A stretch of 64,000 bases of DNA from Ruminococcus flavefaciens 007c. Lineage in GTDB: Bacteria; Bacillota; Clostridia; Oscillospirales; Ruminococcaceae. This document shows positions 17,669 to 25,755 of this stretch, one piece after another. Made by a program: the position numbers and the translations under genes. The notes beneath the pieces are model-generated. The model made no database searches. It had not been told where the DNA came from and saw nothing but the letters and a program-made list of their open reading frames with translations. Location of the stretch: the NCBI RefSeq assembly GCF_000571935.1, contig NZ_ATAX01000009.1, positions 1 to 64,000 on the forward strand. Direction: 5' to 3'. The stretch's first letter is position 1. Each line of letters opens with the position of its first letter.

Positions 17669-18922
17669 ATGAACATCGAAGAATGTATGAGCTTCATAAA
17701 CTCCTATACCAAATCGGGAGGACGTATAACCGATCTCTCCCGCGCAAGGGAGCTTATGAAGCGTGTGGGTGACCCGCAGGAGCGGCTTAAATTCGTCCAT
17801 ATCGCAGGCACTAACGGCAAGGGCTCCACTCTGGAATACATTGCCAATGCACTGCAGTTCTCGGGGTATAAAACCGGAAAGTTCACTTCCCCGTTTGTAC
17901 TGCGCTACACCGACAGGATACGCATAAACGACGACGAGATCGACGAGAAGTCCCTCTGCGAGATCGCTGACTACGTAAAGGAACGCATTGACGACGAGGC
18001 CTACTCTCAGTTTGAGATAACAATGGCCATCGCTATGCTGTGGTATGAGCGCGAGGGCTGCGACATAGTTGTGCTTGAAACAGGTATAGGCGGAACGCTG
18101 GACTCAACCAATGTGATACCGCCGCCGCTACTGTCAGTGATAACCTCCATATCCCTCGATCATACAGCCCTTTTAGGCGATACCGTTGAGGAGATAGCCT
18201 CCCACAAGGCAGGCATAATAAAGAACGGCTCAGCAGTAGTTCTCTCCGAGGACAATCCCGAAAGCGTTAAGGTGCTCGTCCGTGAGACTGCGGAAAAAGT
18301 CGGCGCGGAGCTCATTCCCTGCGAGGACTGTCCCCCGTCGGCTGACGGCGGGCTCTTCTCACCATTCATGTACAAAGGCATAAAGCTCAGGCCTGCTATG
18401 GCAGGTATACACCAGAAATACAACGCACAGACCGCAATAACTGCCTGCATTTACCTAAGAAGCAAGGGCTTTTCCGTAAGCGACGGAGCCATGATAAGAT
18501 CCGTCGAGACTACGCAGGTACGTGCAAGGGTTCAGTACATAGACGGCGAGCCCCCGGTGATAGTGGACGGCGGACACAATCCTGCGGGAGTGGGTATGCT
18601 GTCGCTGATGCTGATGTATCTGAGCACCAGAGGCAAGAAGATATATACTGTCATGGGCATGGTAGACTCCAAGGACTATATAGAATGTGTAAAGACTATA
18701 TCGGGACTTTCCGATAAATTCTTTGCAGTTGACGGATTTGCTCCCAACGCAGTCTCCGCAGAGACCATTGCGGATATAGCCTCATTCAGGACAGAAGCTG
18801 AGTTCGGCACTCTTGCCGAGTGCGCAGAAAAAGCAAAGGCTCTCGCCCGTGAAAATGACGGAGTAGCCGTAATATGCGGTTCCCTTTATCTTGCCAGCGA
18901 ATATCTGAACAGCATGGATTAA
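17669..18922 (+). CDS. folC: Dihydrofolate synthase / folylpolyglutamate synthase
   Basis: 417 residues of the Mur-ligase-like FolC family, which adds glutamate to dihydropteroate and folates using ATP. HIAGTNGKGST is the P-loop (about residues 45-55), followed by GKFTSPFVLRYTDRIRIN, the omega-loop TGIGGTLDSTNV, SLDHTALLG, HQKYNAQTA and VDGGHNPAG. Start follows TAAGGAG. It is the last gene of the plus-strand run and ends at a strong terminator. Confidence 0.95.
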   Translation: MNIEECMSFINSYTKSGGRITDLSRARELMKRVGDPQERLKFVHIAGTNGKGSTLEYIANALQFSGYKTGKFTSPFVLRYTDRIRINDDEIDEKSLCEIADYVKERIDDEAYSQFEITMAIAMLWYEREGCDIVVLETGIGGTLDSTNVIPPPLLSVITSISLDHTALLGDTVEEIASHKAGIIKNGSAVVLSEDNPESVKVLVRETAEKVGAELIPCEDCPPSADGGLFSPFMYKGIKLRPAMAGIHQKYNAQTAITACIYLRSKGFSVSDGAMIRSVETTQVRARVQYIDGEPPVIVDGGHNPAGVGMLSLMLMYLSTRGKKIYTVMGMVDSKDYIECVKTISGLSDKFFAVDGFAPNAVSAETIADIASFRTEAEFGTLAECAEKAKALARENDGVAVICGSLYLASEYLNSMD

Positions 18923-18942
18923 AAAGACTTAAATCACAATAA

Positions 18943-18984
18943 TAAAGCCCCGAAGCATATTCAAACTGCTCCGGGGCTTTAATT
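18943..18984 (+). terminator. Terminator of folC
   Basis: AAAGCCCCG-A-AGCA pairs with TGCT-CCGGGGCTTT around a 9-base loop. Confidence 0.8.
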
Positions 18985-19049
18985 CTGTATCGGTATCCTT
19001 CCTGAGGATACTTTTTTATGCCGACTCCGCGGAAGAACTCCCGTGACTA

Positions 19050-20711
19050 TCAGCTGTAATTTCTTGCGATTCTGTAATCTATAGAGCCTGTGAAAGGGTC
19101 GTAGATAATGTCGTCGTTATCGTCCTTTGCTATAAGGTATGAGCTCTTGTAGAAAACGGGGATAAATCCGTTCTTTTCGAGTATAAGCTTCTCAGCAGCC
19201 GTATAGCTGTTTACCAGCTCATTGACCGTGGGACACTTTATAATATCCGCAGAGCAGTCCGCACCGCCTGAAGCGCCGGCAAGGCAGCTCTCGGTAACGA
19301 ACCTGTCAAAGAAAGCGATACCGCTGTTGAAGTCTCCCCTGAGAGGATAGAGCGCTATGCTGTAATTGCCGCTGTCGATCCTTTCCCTGAACTCGGCAGA
19401 GGTAAGATCCTCGATACCGATGTATATGCCCAGGCTATCCTGCCAGCTCTGTGAAAGGATATGGAGGTATCTCGAATCCACGGTGCTTGCGTCCACGATA
19501 ATTTTCACGCTGTCCACGGACTTTATCTTCAGCTCCTCCTTGGACTTCTCCAGCAGCCCGACAGCCGCCTGCGGATCAAAGATATCGAACTGTCTGTCTG
19601 AGGCGAGGTCGCGGTAGCTTCTTCCCACAATATCCACAGCAGGAGGGATAATGCCGTAAGCTGCCCTCAGGTCGCTGTTATCGTCCAGACCGAGAGCTTC
19701 TCTGTCCAGTGACAGCGCAACTGCTCTGCGCAGGTCCTGATTGGAGTACAGCTTATCATCGGGATTGAAGACAAGTCCCAGCGTAGTAGCCTGCTCGCCT
19801 GTTATCTTGTACTTTTTAGGGTTATATCCGCCGGTTTTCATAGTGGGGAAACATTCCGCCTCATCGTCCTTGAAGGCCTGTCTCACTCCTGCCTCATCGT
19901 CCTGTATGGAGAAGCTCACATAGGAAGGCAGTATGCTATAGGAGTCGTTTTCGTTGACCTCGTTCTTGCGCATATAAAGGATATTATTGCTGCCGTAGGG
20001 ATCATAGAACCACTGACGCACATAGAAGGCGCCGTTGGACATGACCGATCTGTCATCAAGGCCGTATCTTCCCTTGGTGCCTATAAAGAACTCCTCATTG
20101 CACGGAAAAGCAGCGGGAGTAGTAAGCAGGCTGAGGAACTCCGCACAGGGAGCCTCAAGGGTGAATTCAAGGGTATGGTTATCCTTTGCCTCAACTCCGA
20201 GAGAATGGGTGGCATAGCTTCCGTCAGCAACTCTGCCGCTGTTTTTCAGGCAGCGGAAGTCCCTGGCGAATGGTGAGTGCATATTCGGATCAAGAAGCCT
20301 TCTGAATGCAAAAACATAATCGTAAGCGGTAACAGGATAATACTCGTCCTCATCTATCTTATCGTCGTCATTCTTATCAAAGAACCAGTAATTGTCGTCC
20401 TTCAGGTTGAAGGTATATACGCAGCCGTCCGACGACACCTTATAGTCCGCAGCATTGCAGCATATGATATTGTCGCTCTCGTCCTTCATCATAAGTCCGC
20501 TGTACAGATTTTTTATGACCGTAGCCGAAGACGGATCCGTAGCGAACTGAGGATCCAGACTGCGGGGATTGCCTGCCAGTGCGGCACTGTACATATGACC
20601 GCCGCCACCGCCTTTTTTATCGCTGTTTCCGCAGCCCGTCACAGAACCTATGACCGAGGCAGCGCATACAGCCAGAGTAATGATCCTTTTCTCTCTCACT
20701 TTTTTCTCCAT
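19050..20711 (-). CDS. Oligopeptide-type ABC transporter substrate-binding lipoprotein
   Basis: 553 residues. The ATG at 20711 gives MEKKVREKRIITLAVCAASVIGSVTGC, an ideal lipoprotein signal with VTGC lipobox; longer in-frame starts at 20747 and 20789 exist and the ribosome sites do not decide between them. After a Gly-rich spacer comes SBP family 5: NPRSLDPQFATDPSSATVIKNLYSGLM, and a C-terminal IPVFYKSSYLIAKD. It should bind peptides outside the membrane and hand them to an Opp-type permease, but no permease or ATPase gene is adjacent, so its partners lie elsewhere. An unusual Asp-rich DKNDDDKIDEDEYY insertion (about residues 110-125) looks like a calcium loop. Confidence 0.88.
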   Translation of the reverse strand: MEKKVREKRIITLAVCAASVIGSVTGCGNSDKKGGGGGHMYSAALAGNPRSLDPQFATDPSSATVIKNLYSGLMMKDESDNIICCNAADYKVSSDGCVYTFNLKDDNYWFFDKNDDDKIDEDEYYPVTAYDYVFAFRRLLDPNMHSPFARDFRCLKNSGRVADGSYATHSLGVEAKDNHTLEFTLEAPCAEFLSLLTTPAAFPCNEEFFIGTKGRYGLDDRSVMSNGAFYVRQWFYDPYGSNNILYMRKNEVNENDSYSILPSYVSFSIQDDEAGVRQAFKDDEAECFPTMKTGGYNPKKYKITGEQATTLGLVFNPDDKLYSNQDLRRAVALSLDREALGLDDNSDLRAAYGIIPPAVDIVGRSYRDLASDRQFDIFDPQAAVGLLEKSKEELKIKSVDSVKIIVDASTVDSRYLHILSQSWQDSLGIYIGIEDLTSAEFRERIDSGNYSIALYPLRGDFNSGIAFFDRFVTESCLAGASGGADCSADIIKCPTVNELVNSYTAAEKLILEKNGFIPVFYKSSYLIAKDDNDDIIYDPFTGSIDYRIARNYS

Positions 20712-20767
20712 TCCTGTTCTTTTGCAGCCGTTATATACAGCCGTCATTCTCCCAATAGCAAATAATG

Positions 20768-20786
20768 CCCCCCGAAAGACGGGGGA
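20768..20786 (-). terminator. Short GC hairpin after the VanY-like gene
   Basis: CCCCCC and GGGGG flank GAAAGAC, 10 bases beyond the stop of the carboxypeptidase. Only CATTATTTG follows on the minus strand, so termination is uncertain. Confidence 0.4.
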
Positions 20787-20795
20787 CATTCAGCT

Positions 20796-21854
20796 TCAAT
20801 TCATGCTGACGGTGATGATAAAGCCGTCAACGTTATTTCCCGAAACGGTATAGGTCTTGTTTGCGGGAACAGGTACCTCTGTATCGCCTGTGGAATTTGC
20901 AGCAGCATAGTATATATTATAAAGCTTATTACCCACTGTTACCTCAACAGGGCTGTCCTTAGTATGCTCCTTGAGCTTGGTAATATACTCTTCGAGGCAG
21001 AGATTGTTCTGCTTCATATATACAGCATGGGGCGCTCCCACATATCTGTATGTATAGGCTCTCTGACGTTCGCCCGTAGAATTGTCCTTGCCCTCGGGGA
21101 AACGGACTACGAAGCCGTGCTCCGCAGCGTGCTCGTCTATCCAGCCGTAAACGCCGGTAGGCGAATAATAGCCCGAGCTTGAGCCGTCAGTCGGGAAGAT
21201 ACCTATATCAAAGGTCCTTCCTGTGTGGTAGTCGGAATAACCGCCCTGGAACTGAGAATTGCCGTTGTAGTACTTGTCATTCTGTTCCTCAATGGTTCGG
21301 TAACCGCCTATAACATAAATATCAGAATTGCTCTCAGCCTCATAGAAGCCGTCCATGAGTGCATTGAGCTGAGTAAGAGTCTCTGAATCCAGCTTTGTTA
21401 CCAAATCGCTTACATGGTAATGTGAATCGTCGTGGTTATCAAAGAGTGTAACTAATTCAGTATCGCCTTCAATGAATTTATACTCATGCTCGGAATTTAC
21501 GAGGACGAGGTTTCCGCGGTTAATATCCGAAGCATTATGTATCTCCGTAGTGTATTGAGCCTCAGAAGGCGCTGATGCACCGGGAGTTCCTGTTATCAGC
21601 GTTTTTGTTTCATTGCTTGATTCCAGGTTATCCACGATTGACGACTGCTGAGTATTGTCTGAAACTGTAGTCTGTGCCGATGTAGCGGAGTTTTTGTTCT
21701 TTCCCTTTCCGGAACAGCTCTTATAGCATGAAGTAAGCAAAACTACAAGAACAACAAGGACAAGGGCTACCGCAACGAGTCTGTCGTATCTGACTTTGTA
21801 GCGTCTGGACGATCTGTCTCTGCTGCGGTTTCTGCGTTTATCTCCGTTAGTCAT
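20796..21854 (-). CDS. D-Ala-D-Ala carboxypeptidase, VanY/peptidase M15B family
   Basis: 352 residues. A basic N-terminus (RRNRSRDRSSRRYKVRYDR) precedes one membrane segment (about residues 28-45), then a Ser/Thr-rich spacer and an M15B peptidase. The zinc site is visible: SDYHTGRTFDIGI supplies His and Asp, and APHAVYM supplies the second His; GYRTIEEQNDKY is the family's substrate segment. It trims the terminal D-Ala from peptidoglycan stems at the outer membrane face. Promoter at 22012-22040 with a leader of about 150 bases. Confidence 0.88.
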   Translation of the reverse strand: MTNGDKRRNRSRDRSSRRYKVRYDRLVAVALVLVVLVVLLTSCYKSCSGKGKNKNSATSAQTTVSDNTQQSSIVDNLESSNETKTLITGTPGASAPSEAQYTTEIHNASDINRGNLVLVNSEHEYKFIEGDTELVTLFDNHDDSHYHVSDLVTKLDSETLTQLNALMDGFYEAESNSDIYVIGGYRTIEEQNDKYYNGNSQFQGGYSDYHTGRTFDIGIFPTDGSSSGYYSPTGVYGWIDEHAAEHGFVVRFPEGKDNSTGERQRAYTYRYVGAPHAVYMKQNNLCLEEYITKLKEHTKDSPVEVTVGNKLYNIYYAAANSTGDTEVPVPANKTYTVSGNNVDGFIITVSMN

Positions 21855-22011
21855 AAAAAGAAATCGCTCCTTAAAGATTATTCGGTAAAGAACCGGACAG
21901 CTTTATTCCCGAGAAGGAACAGCTGCCTGCGCATATAGGATCGCACTTTCGTGCAATGTCTTCCAAAATTGCTCCCCAGATGATCTCCGTATCATAAATT
22001 GTTCATAATGT

Positions 22012-22040
22012 ATTATATCACAATTTTTTGTACTTGTAAA
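22012..22040 (-). promoter_or_regulatory. Promoter of the VanY-like gene
   Basis: On the minus strand, TTTACA (22040-22035), 17 bases, TATAAT (22017-22012). Confidence 0.65.
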
Positions 22041-22121
22041 GTGTTTTTTTGATTTTTTGCACTAATAATTCATTTAATTTTGAACATTGTGTACTAATGC
22101 AGTCATATTTGCCCACAAAAG

Positions 22122-22916
22122 TCAACTGATTTCACCCGAATTTATTCTCCTCCTGAACTCGGAAGGAGTACACTCCTTGTGCTTTTTGAACTGTCTCATA
22201 AAATACGACTCACTGTCATATCCGCAGGCCTCGGCTATCTCCGTGACCGACTTTCCCGTATTTTTCAGCAGATCGGCGGCCTTCAGCAGACGGCTCTCAA
22301 TGACGTCCTGACGGCAGGTGACTCCGAAAGCCTCAAAATAGAGCCTGTGGAAGTATGTGCGGCTTATCTGCATATCATCGCATACCTCCTCGATGGACCA
22401 GGTATTGACGGGATCGTCATATATAGCGGTACGCAGCTTTTTCAGCTCGGCATAACGCGGTATCTTCTCCTCGGGAGAAGCAGGCAGTGACTCTGCGGCC
22501 TCGCTTATGGCGATGAAGATTATGCGCATTGAAAGCTCCATGAACTCACTGAAATGTCTGCCTCTGTGCATGGACTGTGATCTCATCGAGCGCAGCGCAC
22601 CTGAGACTACGAAATCGTCCTTCAGCTCCACAGGTCTGTCCAAAGGGAGATTCATGGAGGCGATATACTGTCTGTCAGCAGCAGAAGTCCTGAAGCTGAC
22701 CAGATCGTAACGTACAGACTTGCCCTTCAGCGGGCGGAAGGTGGACTTATATCCGCTGGTGAGGAGCACCGCGGAGCTGTCCGAGGTATACATCTCCTGT
22801 CCGTTTTCCATGTAGATAACAGGAGTCCTGAAGAATATAAAGACGGGATCGGCGCCCAGTTCACCGCCGAAAGAGGTATTGCGCCTGCAATTGAGTTCAA
22901 TGTGATTTATCTTCAT
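22122..22916 (-). CDS. AraC-family transcriptional regulator
   Basis: 264 residues from the ATG at 22916, placed by GGGGGGGGAGA just upstream. The N-terminal half is a cupin-like ligand domain with no specific ligand clue. The C-terminal 100 residues carry two helix-turn-helix units: WSIEEVCDDMQISRTYFHRLYFEAFG and SVTEIAEACGYDSESYFMRQFKKH, the AraC signature, ending PSEFRRR. It probably senses a sugar or other small molecule and activates genes elsewhere; no obvious target is next to it. Note that the neighbouring scfB gene runs in the same direction but is separated by a terminator. Confidence 0.9.
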   Translation of the reverse strand: MKINHIELNCRRNTSFGGELGADPVFIFFRTPVIYMENGQEMYTSDSSAVLLTSGYKSTFRPLKGKSVRYDLVSFRTSAADRQYIASMNLPLDRPVELKDDFVVSGALRSMRSQSMHRGRHFSEFMELSMRIIFIAISEAAESLPASPEEKIPRYAELKKLRTAIYDDPVNTWSIEEVCDDMQISRTYFHRLYFEAFGVTCRQDVIESRLLKAADLLKNTGKSVTEIAEACGYDSESYFMRQFKKHKECTPSEFRRRINSGEIS

Positions 22917-22950
22917 ATTCTCCCCCCCCGAATCAATGATGATATATACA

Positions 22951-22979
22951 ATTATAACATAAACTGGACAAAAATGCAA
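22951..22979 (-). promoter_or_regulatory. Promoter of the AraC regulator
   Basis: On the minus strand, TTGCAT (22979-22974), 17 bases, TATAAT (22956-22951). Confidence 0.65.
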
Positions 22980-23066
22980 GCCCTGAAAAGTATTTTTTGC
23001 CTATTTATCATATTTTCGCCCTGCCGATGCCTGTACAAAGGTTCATCTCATATCAGATCAGGGCAT

Positions 23067-23093
23067 AAAAAAAGGGGCAATGCCCCTTTTTTT
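23067..23093 (-). terminator. Terminator of scfB
   Basis: GGGGCA and TGCCCC form the stem, with seven As before and seven Ts after, so it can work in both directions. It begins seven bases after the scfB stop. Confidence 0.85.
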
Positions 23094-23099
23094 ACAGAA

Positions 23100-24467
23100 T
23101 TATTCGGCGCTGTCCGCCATTTTGACAGCCTTCATCATGATAGCACATTCAAGGCGCTTCTTTTCCAGCTGGCAAGAGATCTTATGAGCCTTTCTTATAT
23201 CGCCCATATACTGGTAGTTATTGGCGTTGCAGCCGCCGCTGCAATAGAATTTTGCCCAGCACTCGCGGCATTCGGGCTTTGAGTATACATGAGCCCTTGC
23301 GAAGTCGGCCTTCATCTCCTGATCGAAGGTGCCCTCGTCGATATTGCCCATTTTGTACTCATCGATACCCACGAACTGATGACACGGGAAGATATCTCCG
23401 TCGGGAGTTATAGCTACATAGTCGTTTCCGCAGCCGCAGCCTCTGAGACGCTTGATAGCGCAGGGCCCCTGGTCGAGATCCAGCATGAAGTGGAAGAAAT
23501 TGAACTTTTTGCCCTTTTTCTCGTTTTCAAGGAGCTGAAGCGCAAGCTTCTCGTACTCTGCAAATACAGCAGGGAGATCCTTTTCCGTAAGAGCGTATAT
23601 GTCATCATCGCCCACAACAGGCTCTACCGAGATCTGGTCGAAGCCTGCCTCATTAAGGGCGAATACATCTTTTGAGAAGTCAAGGTTCTTATTTGTGAAG
23701 GTGCCTCTTACATAGTACTCCTTATCGCCTCTGCCTGCAACGAGCTTCTTGTACTTTGGCATGATTATATCGTAGCAGCCCTGTCCGTTGGGAAGAACGC
23801 GGAAATAGTCATTGACTTCCTTTCTTCCGTCGATAGAGAGTACGACATTTGACATCTCGCGGTTTATGAAGTCTATCTTCTCGTCGTCAAGAAGAAGTCC
23901 GTTAGTGGTGATAGTGAAGCGGAACTTCTTGTTATACTCCTTTTCGCGGCTTCTTGCGTACTCTACCACCTGCTTTACCACGCCGAAGTTCATAAGTGGC
24001 TCGCCGCCGAAGAAGTCAAGCTCCAGATTTGGACGATCGCCCGAATTTTCCAGCAGGAAATCGATGGCGTGCTTGCCTGTCTCAAAGGACATAAGCTTTC
24101 TGCCCTTGCCGAAGTCGCCTGTGGACGCAAAGCAGTACTTGCATCTGAGCTGGCAGTCGTGAGCTATATTAAGACACATAGCCTTAACGGGAGAAGCTAC
24201 GGAGTACTGAGCGTACTTCTCGTAATCATCCTCTGAAAAGAGTATCTTATCATTGTAGAGCTCGATTATTTCACCGTAGCAGTCGCGTATATCCTCCTCG
24301 GGATATGACTTTGAGAGCTTGTCGATAACGTCCTGCGGACATTCTGCCTCAAAGGGCGGCTCAATATTGTCGAGGAGGTCATATGTGAGCTCGTCCACGA
24401 TGTGAACTCCGCCGCTGTTTACGTCAAGGACTATATTAAGTCCGTTAAGCTTGTACTTATGTATCAT
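23100..24467 (-). CDS. scfB: Radical SAM maturase of the SCIFF peptide
   Basis: 455 residues. The radical SAM cluster motif is CQLRCKYC (about residues 99-106); the C-terminal SPASM region has many Cys (CAIKRLRGCGCGND, FPCHQF, CRECWAKFYCSGGC) that bind two further iron-sulfur clusters. The N-terminal about 80 residues look like the PqqD-type peptide-recognition domain. In Clostridia this enzyme makes thioether crosslinks between Cys and other residues in the six-cysteine SCIFF peptide, whose gene lies 70 bases upstream. The final product's role is unknown. Translation starts at 24467 after a GAGGG site. Expression probably depends on read-through of the scfA terminator. Confidence 0.95.
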   Translation of the reverse strand: MIHKYKLNGLNIVLDVNSGGVHIVDELTYDLLDNIEPPFEAECPQDVIDKLSKSYPEEDIRDCYGEIIELYNDKILFSEDDYEKYAQYSVASPVKAMCLNIAHDCQLRCKYCFASTGDFGKGRKLMSFETGKHAIDFLLENSGDRPNLELDFFGGEPLMNFGVVKQVVEYARSREKEYNKKFRFTITTNGLLLDDEKIDFINREMSNVVLSIDGRKEVNDYFRVLPNGQGCYDIIMPKYKKLVAGRGDKEYYVRGTFTNKNLDFSKDVFALNEAGFDQISVEPVVGDDDIYALTEKDLPAVFAEYEKLALQLLENEKKGKKFNFFHFMLDLDQGPCAIKRLRGCGCGNDYVAITPDGDIFPCHQFVGIDEYKMGNIDEGTFDQEMKADFARAHVYSKPECRECWAKFYCSGGCNANNYQYMGDIRKAHKISCQLEKKRLECAIMMKAVKMADSAE

Positions 24468-24484
24468 ATCTGTACCCTCTATTC

Positions 24485-24518
24485 AAAAAATATGAGGCAG
24501 CATTTTCATACTGCCTCA
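24485..24518 (-). terminator. Terminator between scfA and scfB
   Basis: On the minus strand TGAGGCAG pairs with CTGCCTCA around a 10-base loop, followed by TATTTTTTG. It should stop most transcripts after scfA and let a fraction continue into scfB. Confidence 0.8.
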
Positions 24519-24537
24519 GCTGTTCTTAGCTTTGAGC

Positions 24538-24675
24538 TTATCTCTCGCACTTCTGATTTGCAACTGTGCATGAAGTCTTGCAAGCTGACTGGCATGAAGC
24601 CTGGCACTTGCCGCAGCCGCCCTTCTGAGCAGATTCCTTGAGATTAGCCTTATTGATAGTCTTGATGTGTTTCAT
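24538..24675 (-). CDS. scfA: SCIFF peptide precursor (six Cys in forty-five residues)
   Basis: A 45-residue ribosomally made peptide starting MKHIKTINKANLKESAQK, a leader typical of SCIFF precursors, followed by Cys at residues 21, 24, 28, 32, 36 and 43. GGAGGG lies seven bases before the ATG. It is the substrate of the radical SAM enzyme encoded downstream. SCIFF peptides are near-universal in Clostridia. Expression is from the promoter at 24729-24757; the internal terminator predicts more precursor than maturase. Confidence 0.96.
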   Translation of the reverse strand: MKHIKTINKANLKESAQKGGCGKCQASCQSACKTSCTVANQKCER

Positions 24676-24728
24676 TTTTTTACCCTCCATAGGAATATGC
24701 GGCACTCTGCCGCAGAATACTTTATAAT

Positions 24729-24757
24729 ATTATATCATATTAACAGCTTCAATGCAA
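24729..24757 (-). promoter_or_regulatory. Promoter of scfA-scfB
   Basis: On the minus strand, TTGCAT (24757-24752), 17 bases, TATAAT (24734-24729), with a TG extension. Confidence 0.75.
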
Positions 24758-24788
24758 GTGTTATTTCAAAAAATTCAGATTTTTTTCT

Positions 24789-25742
24789 TTATTCGGCATG
24801 AAGGCTGTCGAAAACGAAGTTATAAATATCCACATAGGTATTATTGGTGTAGTGGAGTCCGTCAACAGTGGCAAAGCCGTTCCATACGAGGAAGGTATAG
24901 GAATCGAGGAAAGTGATCCTGCTGTCCAGACCTGCACTCATATCGCTGTTGAATTTTTCTATCCTGCTGTTCAGGTACTGATAGTTTCCGTCGCAGGGAT
25001 TTACTGCCAGAACGATGACCTTGTTGTTTTCAAGGAAATCATCGGGCAGGCCGTTGTAGAGTCTGAGGTAAGCACCGCTGTCGAGGTCGTTTACGCCGAG
25101 GTTGATGATAACTGTCTTGTCACGTATCTGGCATATCTGATCGTAGTTGTTCCTGAAGAGACTTATACCTGCGCCTACCTTGCCGATATAGTCTATATCG
25201 ATACCTCTTGCCATACCCACGGTACGTGAGTCTCCAACCCAGAACCACTCATCGTATTCGCTGTCGATACGGGGAAGAGTATATTCAAAGCTGCCGGGCT
25301 CCGCGATCGGAGGAGCATCATTCTGTTCGGGAGCGGGTTCGCCGCCGTTGTTCTCCTTTGTGCGTTCAGCCTTGTCGGCATCTGTCATTTTCTGTTTGAA
25401 TCCGTTCTTCTCGAGGAAGTCAGTAAGTATTGCACCTTCATCATTGCTGGACGAAGCCCATGCATAGTAAGAAAGTATAAGTGAAGCGTCTACCGCATCT
25501 ATCATGCCGTCGCCGTTAAGGTCGGCAGCAGGGAGCTGAGAGCTCAGCAGAGGCGATTCCTTTTCCGTTGATGCGCACGCATATGCTGCAAGAACACTTG
25601 AAGCGTCCGTTGCGTCCACCATGCCGTCACCGTTCAGATCTCCGATCGTAAAAAGACCTGCTTCACCGTGAGCAGCAATGCCCACAGAAGAAATAGTCAT
25701 GACCGCTGCTGCGACAAGGCTCATAAGCGTTTTCTTTTTCAT
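24789..25742 (-). CDS. Secreted SGNH/GDSL-type hydrolase with N-terminal dockerin
   Basis: 317 residues. A signal peptide is followed at once by a dockerin (about residues 33-110; loops DLNGDGMVD and DLNGDGMID), then a Pro/Glu/Asn-rich linker (about 115-155) and an SGNH hydrolase-like domain. WVGDSRTVGM provides the putative nucleophile Ser, NLGVND the oxyanion Asn and DGLHYTN the Asp-His pair. Such domains are often carbohydrate or lipid esterases; GDSR with DGLHY is seen in proteins of unknown substrate. Dockerins are usually C-terminal in such enzymes, so the order is noteworthy. The ATG lies 13 bases after the ABC-F stop, so the two genes probably share a transcript. Confidence 0.82.
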   Translation of the reverse strand: MKKKTLMSLVAAAVMTISSVGIAAHGEAGLFTIGDLNGDGMVDATDASSVLAAYACASTEKESPLLSSQLPAADLNGDGMIDAVDASLILSYYAWASSSNDEGAILTDFLEKNGFKQKMTDADKAERTKENNGGEPAPEQNDAPPIAEPGSFEYTLPRIDSEYDEWFWVGDSRTVGMARGIDIDYIGKVGAGISLFRNNYDQICQIRDKTVIINLGVNDLDSGAYLRLYNGLPDDFLENNKVIVLAVNPCDGNYQYLNSRIEKFNSDMSAGLDSRITFLDSYTFLVWNGFATVDGLHYTNNTYVDIYNFVFDSLHAE

Positions 25743-25755
25743 AAATTACTCCTTT

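Noticed and set aside
20712-20789. Longer N-terminus of the peptide-binding lipoprotein
   Set aside because: Would add 26 residues before a complete lipoprotein signal; kept only as an alternative start.
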